Positions 52,723 through 61,979 of a stretch of DNA of 64,000 nt are shown in pieces (position 1 is the first letter of the stretch; each line of letters opens with the position of its first letter). Source of the stretch: Dictyobacter alpinus (lineage in GTDB: Bacteria > Chloroflexota > Ktedonobacteria > Ktedonobacterales > Ktedonobacteraceae); the NCBI RefSeq assembly GCF_003967575.1, contig NZ_BIFT01000001.1:434001-498000 (forward strand), in the 5' to 3' direction. The translations under genes and the position numbers were made by a program. The notes under the pieces were generated by a model. It had not been told where the DNA came from, did not search any database, and worked only from the letters and a program-made list of their open reading frames with translations.

Positions 52723-54504
52723 TCAATTACTGTTAGATTGTCGAGAAACAAGATGGGATCGTCCCCACAAACCACCAAGCCAACCAAGGATCCAGGCTAT
52801 AAGCAATCCCAGCAACATCAGAATCAGGAAATTGATAAATGGTGCTTGCTTTGCTACCAGCAAAGGTATGTCAGGCCATTGTGGTTGCACAAAACTCCAG
52901 GCCTGCGAGAATAATTCCCGTGGATCATTTTGAGGATTATTGGTTGTCAGGACTTGATAGCGCTGGGCAGCGGCTATCAGTAAACCTGTAAAAGTGCCAA
53001 CCCAGAATACTATCGTCCCAAAGATGCCTGTCCAATAGCCAGCCCAACCACCACGAACCGTGGCTCCACCCCGACGCGTGGTCATAAAGCCTGAGAAAAC
53101 ATAGAAGAGATATCCCACGATGGTTGCCAGGTAGAAATCAATCTGTTGCTTTAAGGCCAATACCAGAGCCACAGCCACGATACCTTGAATGAGGCCCCAT
53201 AAACATCCCTGTCCAGATGCAGTGGGCAAAGGGCGATAACGGGCCGCTTCGGCACGCGCCTGCTTCTTTTTATCAGCTGGATCTGGCTGCTGGGGAGCAG
53301 CTGGTACTTGATAGGGATATCCCGGCCCAGCCTGACCACCCATATATCCTTGAGGAAGAGGTGTCATACCCGGATAGCCTACCTGTTGTTGTCCGCCACC
53401 CGGTCCATATCCATAAGATTGTTGCGGAGACATAGGTGAATATGGTCCCTGATTATAGTTCGGGGGCTGTACAGGGGTATAAGGGGCGCTCACAGGGCCA
53501 GGCATAGAATAAGATGGGGGAATAGTTGGCGCCGGTGGATATGTGTTATTAACCGGACCTTGACCCTGAGGAGGAAAGAATGGCGTAGAGACAGGTCCCA
53601 TTGGACCACGTTGCACGGCGACGGTCTGGTCATTATAGGCATCAAAACCAGGTTCACGCAACGCCTGAGCAAATTCACCCATGCTTTGAAAACGCTGATC
53701 CGCATGCAAGGAGAGTGCCTTCAGCAAAGTCCATTCTAATTTGGGCGAGATGGAAGGATTCATCAGGCGTGGTGCAATCAGTTCATCGCGCGTGCTACGG
53801 CTGGTCGCTGGAGGGGGCAATCTATTGGTCAACAGAATATAGAATGTCGCACCCAGGGAATAAATGTCTGACTGAGGAGAAGTCTTGCCAACATATTGTT
53901 CAAGGGGGCTAAAGCCTTCGGTCACGGCACGACCTAATGTCTGAGTGCTGGAGAGGGGATCATATAATTTGGTCAACCCAAAATCCAACAGCACCGCTGT
54001 ATTATTGGGGGTCAGCACGATATTGCCCGGTTTAATGTCACGATGCATGACTGGAGGACGACGACTATGTAATTCCTGTAAGGCGTCCATTAATGGCAAT
54101 AACCAGGTTAATACTTCTTGCTCACTACATGGTCCGATTGTTAGCTGACCGGGAGCTTGTTCACCAACACGTCCGCCGGGCACACGTGAACGCAACAGTT
54201 GTAACAGATTCTGTCCCTCGATCAGCTGCATAATCAAGTAAAAGCGACCATTCACCTCAAGCGCATCATAAACCGCGGGCAGGTGGGGGCTCTTAACCGT
54301 AAAGAGCACACTCGCCTCCATCAAGGCCTGTCGACGCGCTGCTGGTGTCACATCATAGGTCTCCTTGATCGCACAAGGACGATTATTTTCACTGGTATCA
54401 ACCCCACGATACACCGCACCGAAACCACCCTGATTTATAAGATTGCCAATGATATAGTGGCCACCGATAAGGGTTCCCGGTGTTAATGCTACTGGTAAGC
54501 TCAT
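52723..54504 (-). CDS. Membrane Ser/Thr protein kinase
   Basis: A 593-aa Hanks-type kinase. The N-terminal catalytic domain (about 12-270) has INQGGFGAVYRGVD, CAIKETYD (Lys), MHRDIKPGNIVL and DFGLTKLYDP. A Pro/Gln/Gly/Tyr-rich linker (about 290-440) follows, then four hydrophobic segments (GLIQGIVAVALVLAL, FYLATIVGYLFYVFSGF, GIFGTIVFWVGTFTGLLIAA, FINFLILMLLGLLIAWILGWLGGLWG), so the kinase is probably membrane-held with the catalytic part inside. It lies 31 bp upstream of tex on the same strand and could share its transcript. Confidence 0.9.
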   Translation of the reverse strand: MSLPVALTPGTLIGGHYIIGNLINQGGFGAVYRGVDTSENNRPCAIKETYDVTPAARRQALMEASVLFTVKSPHLPAVYDALEVNGRFYLIMQLIEGQNLLQLLRSRVPGGRVGEQAPGQLTIGPCSEQEVLTWLLPLMDALQELHSRRPPVMHRDIKPGNIVLTPNNTAVLLDFGLTKLYDPLSSTQTLGRAVTEGFSPLEQYVGKTSPQSDIYSLGATFYILLTNRLPPPATSRSTRDELIAPRLMNPSISPKLEWTLLKALSLHADQRFQSMGEFAQALREPGFDAYNDQTVAVQRGPMGPVSTPFFPPQGQGPVNNTYPPAPTIPPSYSMPGPVSAPYTPVQPPNYNQGPYSPMSPQQSYGYGPGGGQQQVGYPGMTPLPQGYMGGQAGPGYPYQVPAAPQQPDPADKKKQARAEAARYRPLPTASGQGCLWGLIQGIVAVALVLALKQQIDFYLATIVGYLFYVFSGFMTTRRGGATVRGGWAGYWTGIFGTIVFWVGTFTGLLIAAAQRYQVLTTNNPQNDPRELFSQAWSFVQPQWPDIPLLVAKQAPFINFLILMLLGLLIAWILGWLGGLWGRSHLVSRQSNSN

Positions 54505-55044
54505 GGTTGAGCAAGCTCCTCAACTTTCCGCACAACATTTTCTGGTCTCATCATTACACCAGAAGATGCGCAACATATTTACGTTGCAATGATCAGGGCG
54601 GTTACAGCATTCGCCCTATTTTGAACATTTGTGTCAATATCACCAGTCGTTATCATAGCACACCATCTTCTGTCATGAAATATTGCACCTGTTTTATGCA
54701 TATTTTTCCTGGTAAGGGTGGAAAAACGGTCTACCCCGGACAGGATTGATAGCTTAGAATAAATAATTATTTCCCTCCGTCAGGAAAAATAAGGAATAAG
54801 AAAAACCATCTTACTGTTCTTAAAGGTATACTTTGAACAAAGGACATATCATTAACCTCACGGGACCACGGTGTGCACACCTGTCCCACAAGGACAGAAA
54901 GTCGACACGATAAGAAATACAACAAACGTGGGGTGCAATCTACAGAAGAGAGGAAGATGTTGCTTGCAATACCACATACGTATGATACAATAAGCCAAGA
55001 TTGAACTGATCTACGTACATGTTGCAGGAGAAGAGAGCAAGCAC
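54505..55044. other. Intergenic region between divergent kinase and sigma-factor genes
   Basis: 540 bp without a gene. It holds the candidate promoter of the sigma gene at 54964-54991. An 89-codon plus frame at 54480-54749 overlaps the kinase start and reads as noise. Confidence 0.4.
54964..54991 (+). promoter_or_regulatory. Candidate promoter of the sigma-factor gene
   Basis: TTGCAA (54964-54969), 16-bp spacer, TACAAT (54986-54991). The predicted start leaves about 45 nt of leader. Confidence 0.55.
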
Positions 55045-55968
55045 TTGGAACGAAATGTGATGTTTAACGCAGAACGCGACCGTGATAAGGCAGCTGAACC
55101 TGAACGCGACAATGCAGCGGAAACTGATATCAGTAACCTGGCACAAAGTGATAGCTTACGCCTCTATCTTCGTGAGATTTCACGCATCCCTCTGCTCTCT
55201 GCCGTGAGCGAATCACGCCTCGCCGAGAGGGCCGAGAATGGCGACAAAGATGCACGGAATCACCTTATTGAGGCTAATTTGCGCTTAGTGGTCAGCATTG
55301 CCAAAAAATATGTTGGACAAGGTCTCTCTCTAGAAGACCTTATCGGTGAGGGCAATATCGGTCTCATCCGGGCAGTTACAAAATTTGACTATCGCAAAGG
55401 TTTTCGTTTCTCCACCTATGCGACCTGGTGGATTAAACAGGCCATTACACGTGCAATCCTTGAAGGGACGCGTGTGGTGCGCTTACCTGTGTATATTATG
55501 GAAGAAGTGATGCGTGTTAAACGTACCACTCGCCAGCTCTACCAGGAAATGGGACGAGAGCCAACGCCTGAAGGTATCGGTGAACGGCTCGGTATGACGC
55601 CTGAACGCGTCAGTGAGCTACTTATCTGGGCTGAAAAAGTCTTCTCACTTGATGCCCCTCTTTCTGAAGAGGAGGAGAATACCCTTGGTGATATCATTGA
55701 GGATATTCACGAGCGTGGGCCAACCGAAATCACCGATCAGCAACTGTTACGCGAGGAGATTCGTAAGGTTCTCGGCCAGCTTACTGTACGCGAACGACAG
55801 GTTATTGAGTTACGCTTCGGCCTGATTGATGACCATGATCATACGCTGGAAGAAGTTGGTAAAAAATTAAAAGTTACACGTGAACGTGTACGTCAGATTG
55901 AAGAACGAGCTATTCGTAAGTTGCGGCATCCACAGGCTAGCCGTATCCTAAAAGATTATCTCGATTAA
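55045..55968 (+). CDS. sigA: RNA polymerase primary-type (group 1/2) sigma factor
   Basis: A 307-aa sigma-70 protein with regions 1.2 (DSLRLYLREISRIPLLS), 2 (NLRLVVSIAKKYVGQGLSLEDLIGEGNIGLIRAVTKFDY with RFSTYATWWIKQAI), 3 (VYIMEEVMRVKRTTRQLYQEMGREPTPEGI) and 4 (LEEVGKKLKVTRERVRQIEERAI, the HTH). The acidic N-terminal region 1.1 of true housekeeping sigma is missing, so it could be a group 2 factor, although many Chloroflexota RpoD are short. Start is uncertain: TTG 55045, or ATG 55060 fifteen bases later. Own promoter and terminator; symbol assigned by class only. Confidence 0.9.
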   Translation: MERNVMFNAERDRDKAAEPERDNAAETDISNLAQSDSLRLYLREISRIPLLSAVSESRLAERAENGDKDARNHLIEANLRLVVSIAKKYVGQGLSLEDLIGEGNIGLIRAVTKFDYRKGFRFSTYATWWIKQAITRAILEGTRVVRLPVYIMEEVMRVKRTTRQLYQEMGREPTPEGIGERLGMTPERVSELLIWAEKVFSLDAPLSEEEENTLGDIIEDIHERGPTEITDQQLLREEIRKVLGQLTVRERQVIELRFGLIDDHDHTLEEVGKKLKVTRERVRQIEERAIRKLRHPQASRILKDYLD

Positions 55969-55984
55969 ACACAGGAATGTATTG

Positions 55985-56023
55985 AGAGTACAAGGATAAT
56001 TTATACCTTGTACTCTTTTTTTT
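55985..56023 (+). terminator. Terminator of the sigma-factor gene
   Basis: Stem 55985-55995 with 56006-56016 (AGAGTACAAGG/CCTTGTACTCT), followed by eight T. A canonical rho-independent site. Confidence 0.92.
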
Positions 56024-56460
56024 GCGCTTTTTTTCTCGTTTTTCAGAAAATAACCGGCCTGAAACTATGGACGTAGTGGACGGTTAGCTATAAAATAACA
56101 TGTGTTGGGAGAAAAGTCGTGTCAACCTCATGCGGTATAATTATGCATAGAAGCATAAGCCCTAGAGAAGAAGAAGAAAGCAAGCAGAAAAGGCTAGAGG
56201 GACAGAAATAAAGTACTTTTGGCTATAGCTACTATAGAAGTAAAGATGGTACGTCTACATCTGTAGACAAAGCCACATCGCATATACTAGCTAAGAGATT
56301 TGTTTGCTATGATTGTAATACCATCTTCCATCGCGACAGACGAATAATTTCTTCATACCAGAAAGGAGAGTGGCATTCCTGCGAACTATGACGCGACACG
56401 CAATCAAGGCTGAGTGACTGGTCGCTCCTTGATTGATGTTTATCGCATAGATTCATTTGT
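56024..56460. other. Intergenic region before second Ser/Thr kinase
   Basis: About 440 bp without a gene. A GC-neutral purine-rich stretch near 56160-56215 and an inverted repeat from 56401 (CAATCAAGG.../CCTTGATTG, arms 56401-56409 and 56427-56435) are visible; the latter could be an operator or small terminator-like hairpin before the kinase. Confidence 0.45.
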
Positions 56461-57915
56461 TTGCCGCAACCGATTATGAATGAACTGGCAGGGCAAAACC
56501 TTGGTGGATATTACCTGGAAGAAGAAGTGGGGCGAGGGGCGATGGGGGTTGTCTATCGAGCAAAGCAACTGGCCTTAGGTCGTGAGGTAGCGATTAAAGT
56601 GCTGCCGCAAGGGCTGGCACGGGATGCCTCTTATATCGCTCGCTTTACGCGCGAGGCACAGATCATCGCTGGGCTTAACCATCCCAATATTGTACAAATC
56701 TATGATGCGGGGCAGCAGCAAAAATTGCTCTACTTTGCCATGGAGTTCGTACATGGACCAACCCTGGCCAATCTCCTCAATCTTGATGGCGTCATTGATC
56801 CTTTTTTTGCGGTAGAATATGCGGCACAGATTGCTGATGCACTGGATGCAGCCTATCGCGAACGCAATGTGATTCATCGCGATATCAAACCAGAGAACCT
56901 GATGCTTAATCGCTGGGGTAAGATCAAAGTCATGGATTTTGGCCTGGCACGCGCCCCCGGTCTGCAAGTGATTACGGTAGCTCGCACACTGGTGGGTAGT
57001 ATCTATTATGCCTCACCCGAACAGATCTGGGGCTACACGATTGACAATAGAAGTGATATCTATGCCCTTGGCGTAGTGCTCTATGAAATGGTCAGCGGAC
57101 ATCGTCCTTTTGGAGGGCGAACAATGCCTGAAGTGACACAAGCTATCATCCAAGGCCGTTTACAGTCCCCTCGCGCACATAATCCATCTATTACTCCCGA
57201 GCTTGAGAAAATTATCATGGTCGCGCTTTCACGCGAACGGAATCATCGCTATAAAGATGCCAGTTTAATGGCACAGGAACTACGTGCATTAGAGTTAAAA
57301 CCACCTGTAACTCATCCACGTGCGGCCCCATCGCCAGCCAACCCACATGGTCAGATGATAGCGCAACCACCTAAAAGGCCTCAGACGGCTATGCCACGCT
57401 ATCATACACCTGCACAGAACGCCCAGAGACCCCAACAATCAACTCAGGGCTTTGCTCCGCTTCCATCTAACGCTCAATCGTTTCCTGGCCAACCCTCTCA
57501 GGGCATACGCAGGTTGCCGCCCAATACAGGACGCCCGCAAACAACTCAGGGCTTTGCGCCCATCCCAGGAGGTCAATCCCCTATGCCTCCGCAATCAACC
57601 CAGGGCTTTGCTCCACTCTCGAGTAATGCACAAGCGTTTCCCAGTCAACCTTCTCAGGGGATGCGCAGATTGCCACCTAAGACGATACGTCCACAATCAA
57701 CCCAGGGCTTTAACAGGCTTCAAGCAGAACAAACAATAGATACATCCCTGCAAAATACCAATAAGGTGCCAGGGACACCAACTCATTCACAACCTGCTAA
57801 CGATCAAGAAGGGCAGAGCCAGCCACATAAGCAACCACTACCGAAAGAAAAATCCCAGCAGGGACTTAATCTTTGGGATCAATTGCATAAATTGTTTAAA
57901 AATTCTGAACATTGA
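56461..57915 (+). CDS. Ser/Thr protein kinase with repetitive Pro/Gln tail
   Basis: A 484-aa Hanks-type kinase: GRGAMGVVYRAKQLALGREVAIKVL (Gly loop and Lys), NVIHRDIKPENLML (catalytic loop) and DFGLARAPG. The C-terminal half (about 290-460) is Pro/Gln/Ser-rich with four copies of (S/T)TQGF, two of them in a longer unit ending PSQGxRRLPP; no membrane helix. So, unlike the kinase at 52723, it is cytosolic. Start is TTG 56461 or, 15 nt later, ATG 56476 (neither has a strong ribosome site). The last residues, WDQLHKLFKN, form an amphipathic helix. Confidence 0.9.
   Translation: MPQPIMNELAGQNLGGYYLEEEVGRGAMGVVYRAKQLALGREVAIKVLPQGLARDASYIARFTREAQIIAGLNHPNIVQIYDAGQQQKLLYFAMEFVHGPTLANLLNLDGVIDPFFAVEYAAQIADALDAAYRERNVIHRDIKPENLMLNRWGKIKVMDFGLARAPGLQVITVARTLVGSIYYASPEQIWGYTIDNRSDIYALGVVLYEMVSGHRPFGGRTMPEVTQAIIQGRLQSPRAHNPSITPELEKIIMVALSRERNHRYKDASLMAQELRALELKPPVTHPRAAPSPANPHGQMIAQPPKRPQTAMPRYHTPAQNAQRPQQSTQGFAPLPSNAQSFPGQPSQGIRRLPPNTGRPQTTQGFAPIPGGQSPMPPQSTQGFAPLSSNAQAFPSQPSQGMRRLPPKTIRPQSTQGFNRLQAEQTIDTSLQNTNKVPGTPTHSQPANDQEGQSQPHKQPLPKEKSQQGLNLWDQLHKLFKNSEH
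57438..57720 (+). repeat. Tandem repeat in the kinase tail
   Basis: Two long units (about 57438-57536 and 57594-57695) share near-identical spacing and CAATCAACYCAGGGCTTTGC at the start, with shorter copies of the same start between and after (57540, 57696). Encodes S/T-TQGFAPL and PSQGxRRLPP. Likely slipped-strand expansion. Confidence 0.75.
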
Positions 57916-58101
57916 TCTCAGTTAACAGACCAGGAACACGAAGGAGCAAGTGATCGTATATAACAACATAGAGTGTGTTTGGAACGCCAGTTAAACTAAA
58001 GCAGGGCACAAATTGTGGTCCTGCCAGGCTTACATTCTTTTTCAGAGTGGGGATAGCAAATACCAATAAGCGAAGCAAAAAGAAAGCGTATTTAGGGGTT
58101 T

Positions 58102-59790
58102 ATGCAGCAAGAAAGCATCCAGGCGGCCCTTGCCCTTCTTTTGGGACCACAAACAGAATATCGAACTCGCCTCCGCGCCACACGCAGACTCGTAAAACAA
58201 GGTCCCACGATCCTGCCACTTGTTCTCAGCACTTTTAGTAACTATCCTGAGATTACCAAACCGGCCTGGCCCTGGTGGCCTCCACAATATGAGCATACGA
58301 GCCGCCTTTTGCTGCATCTAAGCCAGAAAGTACAGATCTCCCTGGCAGATCTCTTGCACCACCCGATTCTAGATGGCACACCCGGACCGGTTCTATGGAC
58401 CAATATCATGGAGGCGGCCAGTTTAGTACCAGAGATCGATAATGAAGAGTTACTCTGTCAGGGTCTCAATACCGCCTGGACCTCGGTCCGTTATGCTGCA
58501 GCTATGGCCCTGGCCACACGAGCAAGAACAGCCAGCCTCCATCCATCAACGCGTAACCGGCTCTATTACCATCAAAAAGCACATGAAACGTTCCCGGTGC
58601 GCCTCACCGCTTCTTATGCCCTGTTAAATAATGGCGATCGAGCAGGCATAGAGATGCTAACGCATTTTCTCCATACGGATACACCGGAAGAAGTACGTAA
58701 AGCGGCTACGTTTATTCTCGCTACAGAGTTACCAGTCAAACTTAGTGGAGAACAACAAGAATATCTGAGTTTGCAACTAATTCCCCTTTTGAGTGACGAT
58801 AATACTGAGATCGCTCAGCATGCGGCACATGCTCTAAGTAAAGTAGCAACAGCACAAACCTTAACTGTCCTTTATCCATTACTTGAAATATCCAATGAGC
58901 CTGTACAGATCACCATCCTTACGGTACTTGAAGAGATCGCCCAACATAACAAAGTTTTGCGCCACCAGATGCGGCAACATACACTCAGCAGACATCTTTT
59001 ACCCTTGCTCAAATCCGCTTATCCGAACTTGCGACGTCAGACTTTCTATACTCTGGCGGCATGTGGAGGAGAATATATTGCGGCTGTGATGGGCACGATC
59101 GTGATGAATAAAGACCATCCAGGACAGATGGAGGCGGTAGAATGCCTGCGTTTCTTTCATGGAGCGCTCCGGGCACCGCTACGAGGACATATTATACGCT
59201 GGCTCTTAAAAATCCTGACCATACCAAACGAGGAACTTCAAATCACGGCACTGGACTCACTGGCACAATTGCTCTGGCAGGCTCAACACAATGGCCGTGA
59301 ACAAGCCTGGCAGGAAATTCGAGAGGAGATTACGGGAGATGACAATATACTCGGACTCTTTCATGCGACAAGTCCAGCACTAAGACAGCGCTCGCTTGAA
59401 TTACTGGCTATGTCAGGTGATTTTCTCAATACAGCGCCAGAAATCCAATCGTATTGTCATAATCTCTTGCTCAGTGACAATGATAGCGGTGTACGGGCCT
59501 GCATGGCGTATGTGTGCGGCCAGACCGCTGCGCGCTGGGCGATTACCAGTTTACTACAGGCCTTGCTCGATCCAGATGAACATGTTGCCCATACAGCTTT
59601 GAACGCACTTTCGGAAGTGGCAACCATTAAAGATGGTATTGTGGTCTATGCCATGCTCGAACTGGCACGGTTAGCAGAAGAAGAACCCAAAACAGGGAGC
59701 AACCTGGGACGTGAAGCACGGATCATCCTCAAGAAGTGGCAAAAAAGCGAGTCCGGCAGCACACAGAAGATGTTGCACAGTTTGGATTAA
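58102..59790 (+). CDS. HEAT-repeat protein, 562 aa
   Basis: Long helical solenoid: repeated units such as SVRYAAAMALATRARTASL, DTPEEVRKAATFILATELPVKL and DSGVRACMAYVCGQTAARWAITSLLQALLDPDEHVAHTALNALSEVATI. No signal peptide or catalytic motif. It begins 186 bp after the kinase and the two may form one transcript; the smaller HEAT protein at 8180 has no kinase beside it. A scaffold or regulator role is likely. Start at ATG 58102, preceded by AGGGGT. It ends 46 bp before a CcdA-like gene. Confidence 0.85.
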   Translation: MQQESIQAALALLLGPQTEYRTRLRATRRLVKQGPTILPLVLSTFSNYPEITKPAWPWWPPQYEHTSRLLLHLSQKVQISLADLLHHPILDGTPGPVLWTNIMEAASLVPEIDNEELLCQGLNTAWTSVRYAAAMALATRARTASLHPSTRNRLYYHQKAHETFPVRLTASYALLNNGDRAGIEMLTHFLHTDTPEEVRKAATFILATELPVKLSGEQQEYLSLQLIPLLSDDNTEIAQHAAHALSKVATAQTLTVLYPLLEISNEPVQITILTVLEEIAQHNKVLRHQMRQHTLSRHLLPLLKSAYPNLRRQTFYTLAACGGEYIAAVMGTIVMNKDHPGQMEAVECLRFFHGALRAPLRGHIIRWLLKILTIPNEELQITALDSLAQLLWQAQHNGREQAWQEIREEITGDDNILGLFHATSPALRQRSLELLAMSGDFLNTAPEIQSYCHNLLLSDNDSGVRACMAYVCGQTAARWAITSLLQALLDPDEHVAHTALNALSEVATIKDGIVVYAMLELARLAEEEPKTGSNLGREARIILKKWQKSESGSTQKMLHSLD

Positions 59791-59836
59791 AGACCTATAC
59801 TATGATGCAAAAGACAGAAAACGGCAAGGAGCTTGC

Positions 59837-60562
59837 ATGAATCCAACACAAATTAGCCTGGGTATTGCCTTTGTAGCAGGCCTGGCTTCATTTTTCTCTC
59901 CATGCGTGCTGCCACTGGTCCCAATTTATCTGGCCCAACTGGTAGGTCCTGGTGTGTACCAGGCCGGAAAAACTCAGCAGACTCTTTCAATCAGGTTGAC
60001 CACATTTTTTCACGCAGCTACATTCGTGTCAGGCTTTACGCTTGCCTTTATCGCTCTGGGAGCCACTGCCAGTACGCTAGGGAATTTCCTGAGAGATCAT
60101 CTGACCATTCTACGCCAGGGAGGTGGCATTATTATGGTCCTCTTTGGCTTACATCTAGCTGGACTACTGCATGTTCCATTTCTCAATCAACAGAAGCGTT
60201 TCACCTTTATACCCGATCATCCAACCTATCCAGCCTCGCTATTGGTAGGAATTATCTTTGGCATTGCCTGGACTCCCTGTATTACACCTATTCTTGCAGG
60301 AATCTTGATCCTGGCTGCCAATGCCACCACCCTGCAACAAGGAGTTGGACTCTTACTGGTTTATTCACTGGGTCTGGGAGTTCCATTTTTACTCTTGGGG
60401 TTGGGGCTTAATCAAATGACAAAGGCGCTCAAGTGGGTTAAACCCCATCTGGGCCGCATCGAGATAGGCACAGGTATCCTGATGATCATTGTTGGTGTGA
60501 TGATTTTCTTTAACGTGCTTACCTATATTAATTCGATCTTTACATCAGGCATCAATTTGTAG
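59837..60562 (+). CDS. ccdA: CcdA/DsbD-like thiol-disulfide membrane transporter
   Basis: A 241-aa, six-helix membrane protein that passes electrons from cytosolic thioredoxin to extracytoplasmic thiol carriers. N-terminal GLASFFSPCVLPLVPIYL and the later GIIFGIAWTPCITPILAGIL hold the paired redox cysteines (one in SPCVLP, one in TPCITP) of the CcdA family. Start ATG 59837 (AAGGAG 5 nt upstream) trims the upstream frame, which overlaps the HEAT gene. It supplies reductant for cytochrome c maturation or other exported thiols. Co-oriented DUF2085 gene follows after 15 bp. Confidence 0.9.
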   Translation: MNPTQISLGIAFVAGLASFFSPCVLPLVPIYLAQLVGPGVYQAGKTQQTLSIRLTTFFHAATFVSGFTLAFIALGATASTLGNFLRDHLTILRQGGGIIMVLFGLHLAGLLHVPFLNQQKRFTFIPDHPTYPASLLVGIIFGIAWTPCITPILAGILILAANATTLQQGVGLLLVYSLGLGVPFLLLGLGLNQMTKALKWVKPHLGRIEIGTGILMIIVGVMIFFNVLTYINSIFTSGINL

Positions 60563-60577
60563 TCTGTTAGCAGTAGG

Positions 60578-61420
60578 ATGACCCAGAGGGGGCGGATGCA
60601 ACGTCAGTATAAACAAAGATTACCTGTCAGAGGTTTACCATCGCCGTGGTTAAGCACAGCACTCGCGTTTCTCTATCTTTTCTTGCTGACAGCTCTGTTA
60701 TGGTGGCCAGGGGCAACATTTCTCGATCGCCTACGCTGGTTAGATAGTGGTATCTGTGCGCAATTAGCTACTCACTCCTTCTATCCAGGAGGAGAGAGAT
60801 TGCCGCTCTGCTCACGCAACACCGGCATCTATCTAGGCTTTATCGTTACATTGATAATCCTTTATGCCAGTGGGCGTGGCAAAACCCGGGCGTTACCTGC
60901 AAAAGCTCTTATTATCACTCTCGTTGGAGGAATCATGCTCCTGGCCATTGACGGTAGCAACTCGTTTCTGGTTGATCTGGGCTTGCCCCATCTTTATCAA
61001 CCCCACAACTTGCTACGGCTAGCCACTGGACTTATAACAGGTTTCGCCATGGGTATCTTTGTTTTGCCGGTGATCAATGATTTGATCTGGAAGTATAGCA
61101 ATGGACAGAGCAGTTTACCATCCTGGAAAGCGCTGATGTGGTTCTTACCAGTATTGCTCTTGTGCTTTCTGGCTGCTGCGTCTAACAGTCAGCTTGTACT
61201 CTATCCACTGGCAATTCTTAGCTCACTTGGTCTGTTGAGTGCTGTTGGAAGCGTGAATATCATTTTCATGATCTTACTCCGCCATCGCGATCAATCCTTT
61301 ACGCGTTATGTGGAGCTGCTGCCCTTCTGTGGCATCGCGCTCCTGGCCGCCAGTGGAGAATTGCTTGTGCTTGCTCAACTTAAAGTCTTACTGTTACAGA
61401 CGTTAAGTATTCCTTTGTAG
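60578..61420 (+). CDS. DUF2085-family integral membrane protein
   Basis: A 280-aa protein with about seven hydrophobic segments. The family signature, Cys-rich and ending with LCSRNTGIYLGF, is visible in GICAQLATHSFYPGGERLPLCSRNTGIYLGF. DUF2085 function is unknown. Here two cysteines flank the loop, and the neighbour CcdA handles thiol-disulfide exchange, so a redox-linked membrane role is possible but unproven. Start at ATG 60578 or ATG 60596 (AGAGGGGG 3 nt upstream). It ends about 100 bp before the anti-sigma gene's stop. Confidence 0.8.
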   Translation: MTQRGRMQRQYKQRLPVRGLPSPWLSTALAFLYLFLLTALLWWPGATFLDRLRWLDSGICAQLATHSFYPGGERLPLCSRNTGIYLGFIVTLIILYASGRGKTRALPAKALIITLVGGIMLLAIDGSNSFLVDLGLPHLYQPHNLLRLATGLITGFAMGIFVLPVINDLIWKYSNGQSSLPSWKALMWFLPVLLLCFLAAASNSQLVLYPLAILSSLGLLSAVGSVNIIFMILLRHRDQSFTRYVELLPFCGIALLAASGELLVLAQLKVLLLQTLSIPL

Positions 61421-61520
61421 TACGTTCAGGAGCCAGACATGCCCAGATAGATAAGCAAAAAACAAAGTAACAAACAGGCCTGTTAGCTCCTCACAAGGCC
61501 AAAGCCCTGGAATAGACTAT

Positions 61521-61823
61521 CTAGTAACTTTCAAGGTCCGCCCTGATCTCACGCTTGATTTCATGAGCAAGCGCAGTATCAATCGTCCCACGATCACCAC
61601 GAGCCAGACGCATCACCGCCTCCCGCAAATGGGTAGGAGCACGCTCAATAGTACAACGTTCATGGATCAGTCGTTTTAGCTGTAAATCAAAATGAAAACG
61701 GCATTCACAATTCTGGCAACCGTCTAAATGCTGCTTAACGATCGCTACTTCCTCATTCGTTAATTCGCGATCGATATAAAGATGCAGACGTGCTGTCGCC
61801 TCAACACAATCTAAACATTCCAT
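61521..61823 (-). CDS. Zinc-binding anti-sigma factor (RsrA-like)
   Basis: A 100-aa protein with a ZAS motif: Cys3 and Cys6, then HLDGCQNCECRF (His-x3-Cys-x2-Cys) after a helix, and a polar helical tail. In RsrA and homologues thiol oxidation releases zinc and frees the sigma factor, so the redox-sensing interpretation is plausible. It is divergent from the ECF sigma gene at 61980, unlike the usual actinobacterial order (sigma then anti-sigma in one operon). GGAG precedes ATG 61823. A SigR-like promoter (61870-61897) points toward it. Confidence 0.88.
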   Translation of the reverse strand: MECLDCVEATARLHLYIDRELTNEEVAIVKQHLDGCQNCECRFHFDLQLKRLIHERCTIERAPTHLREAVMRLARGDRGTIDTALAHEIKREIRADLESY

Positions 61824-61869
61824 AGTAAAACTTCTCCTACACTAGCTCGCCACTCTATCTGTTAATTCT

Positions 61870-61897
61870 AACATAATTAAGTAGCCCTTTCATTCCC
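61870..61897 (-). promoter_or_regulatory. Candidate SigR-type ECF promoter for the anti-sigma gene
   Basis: Minus strand GGGAAT (61897-61892) and GTT (61872-61870) with 19 bp between them, resembling GGGAAT-N18-GTT. One base longer than the consensus, and single-site, so it is only a candidate for autoregulation by the divergent ECF factor. Confidence 0.45.
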
Positions 61898-61979
61898 ACG
61901 ATCTATAAGATATACTGATAATACTTTCGGAAAGAAAGTAGAGGATCTCGCCGTGAGCCCCTTGTCAGAGGAGTATTTA

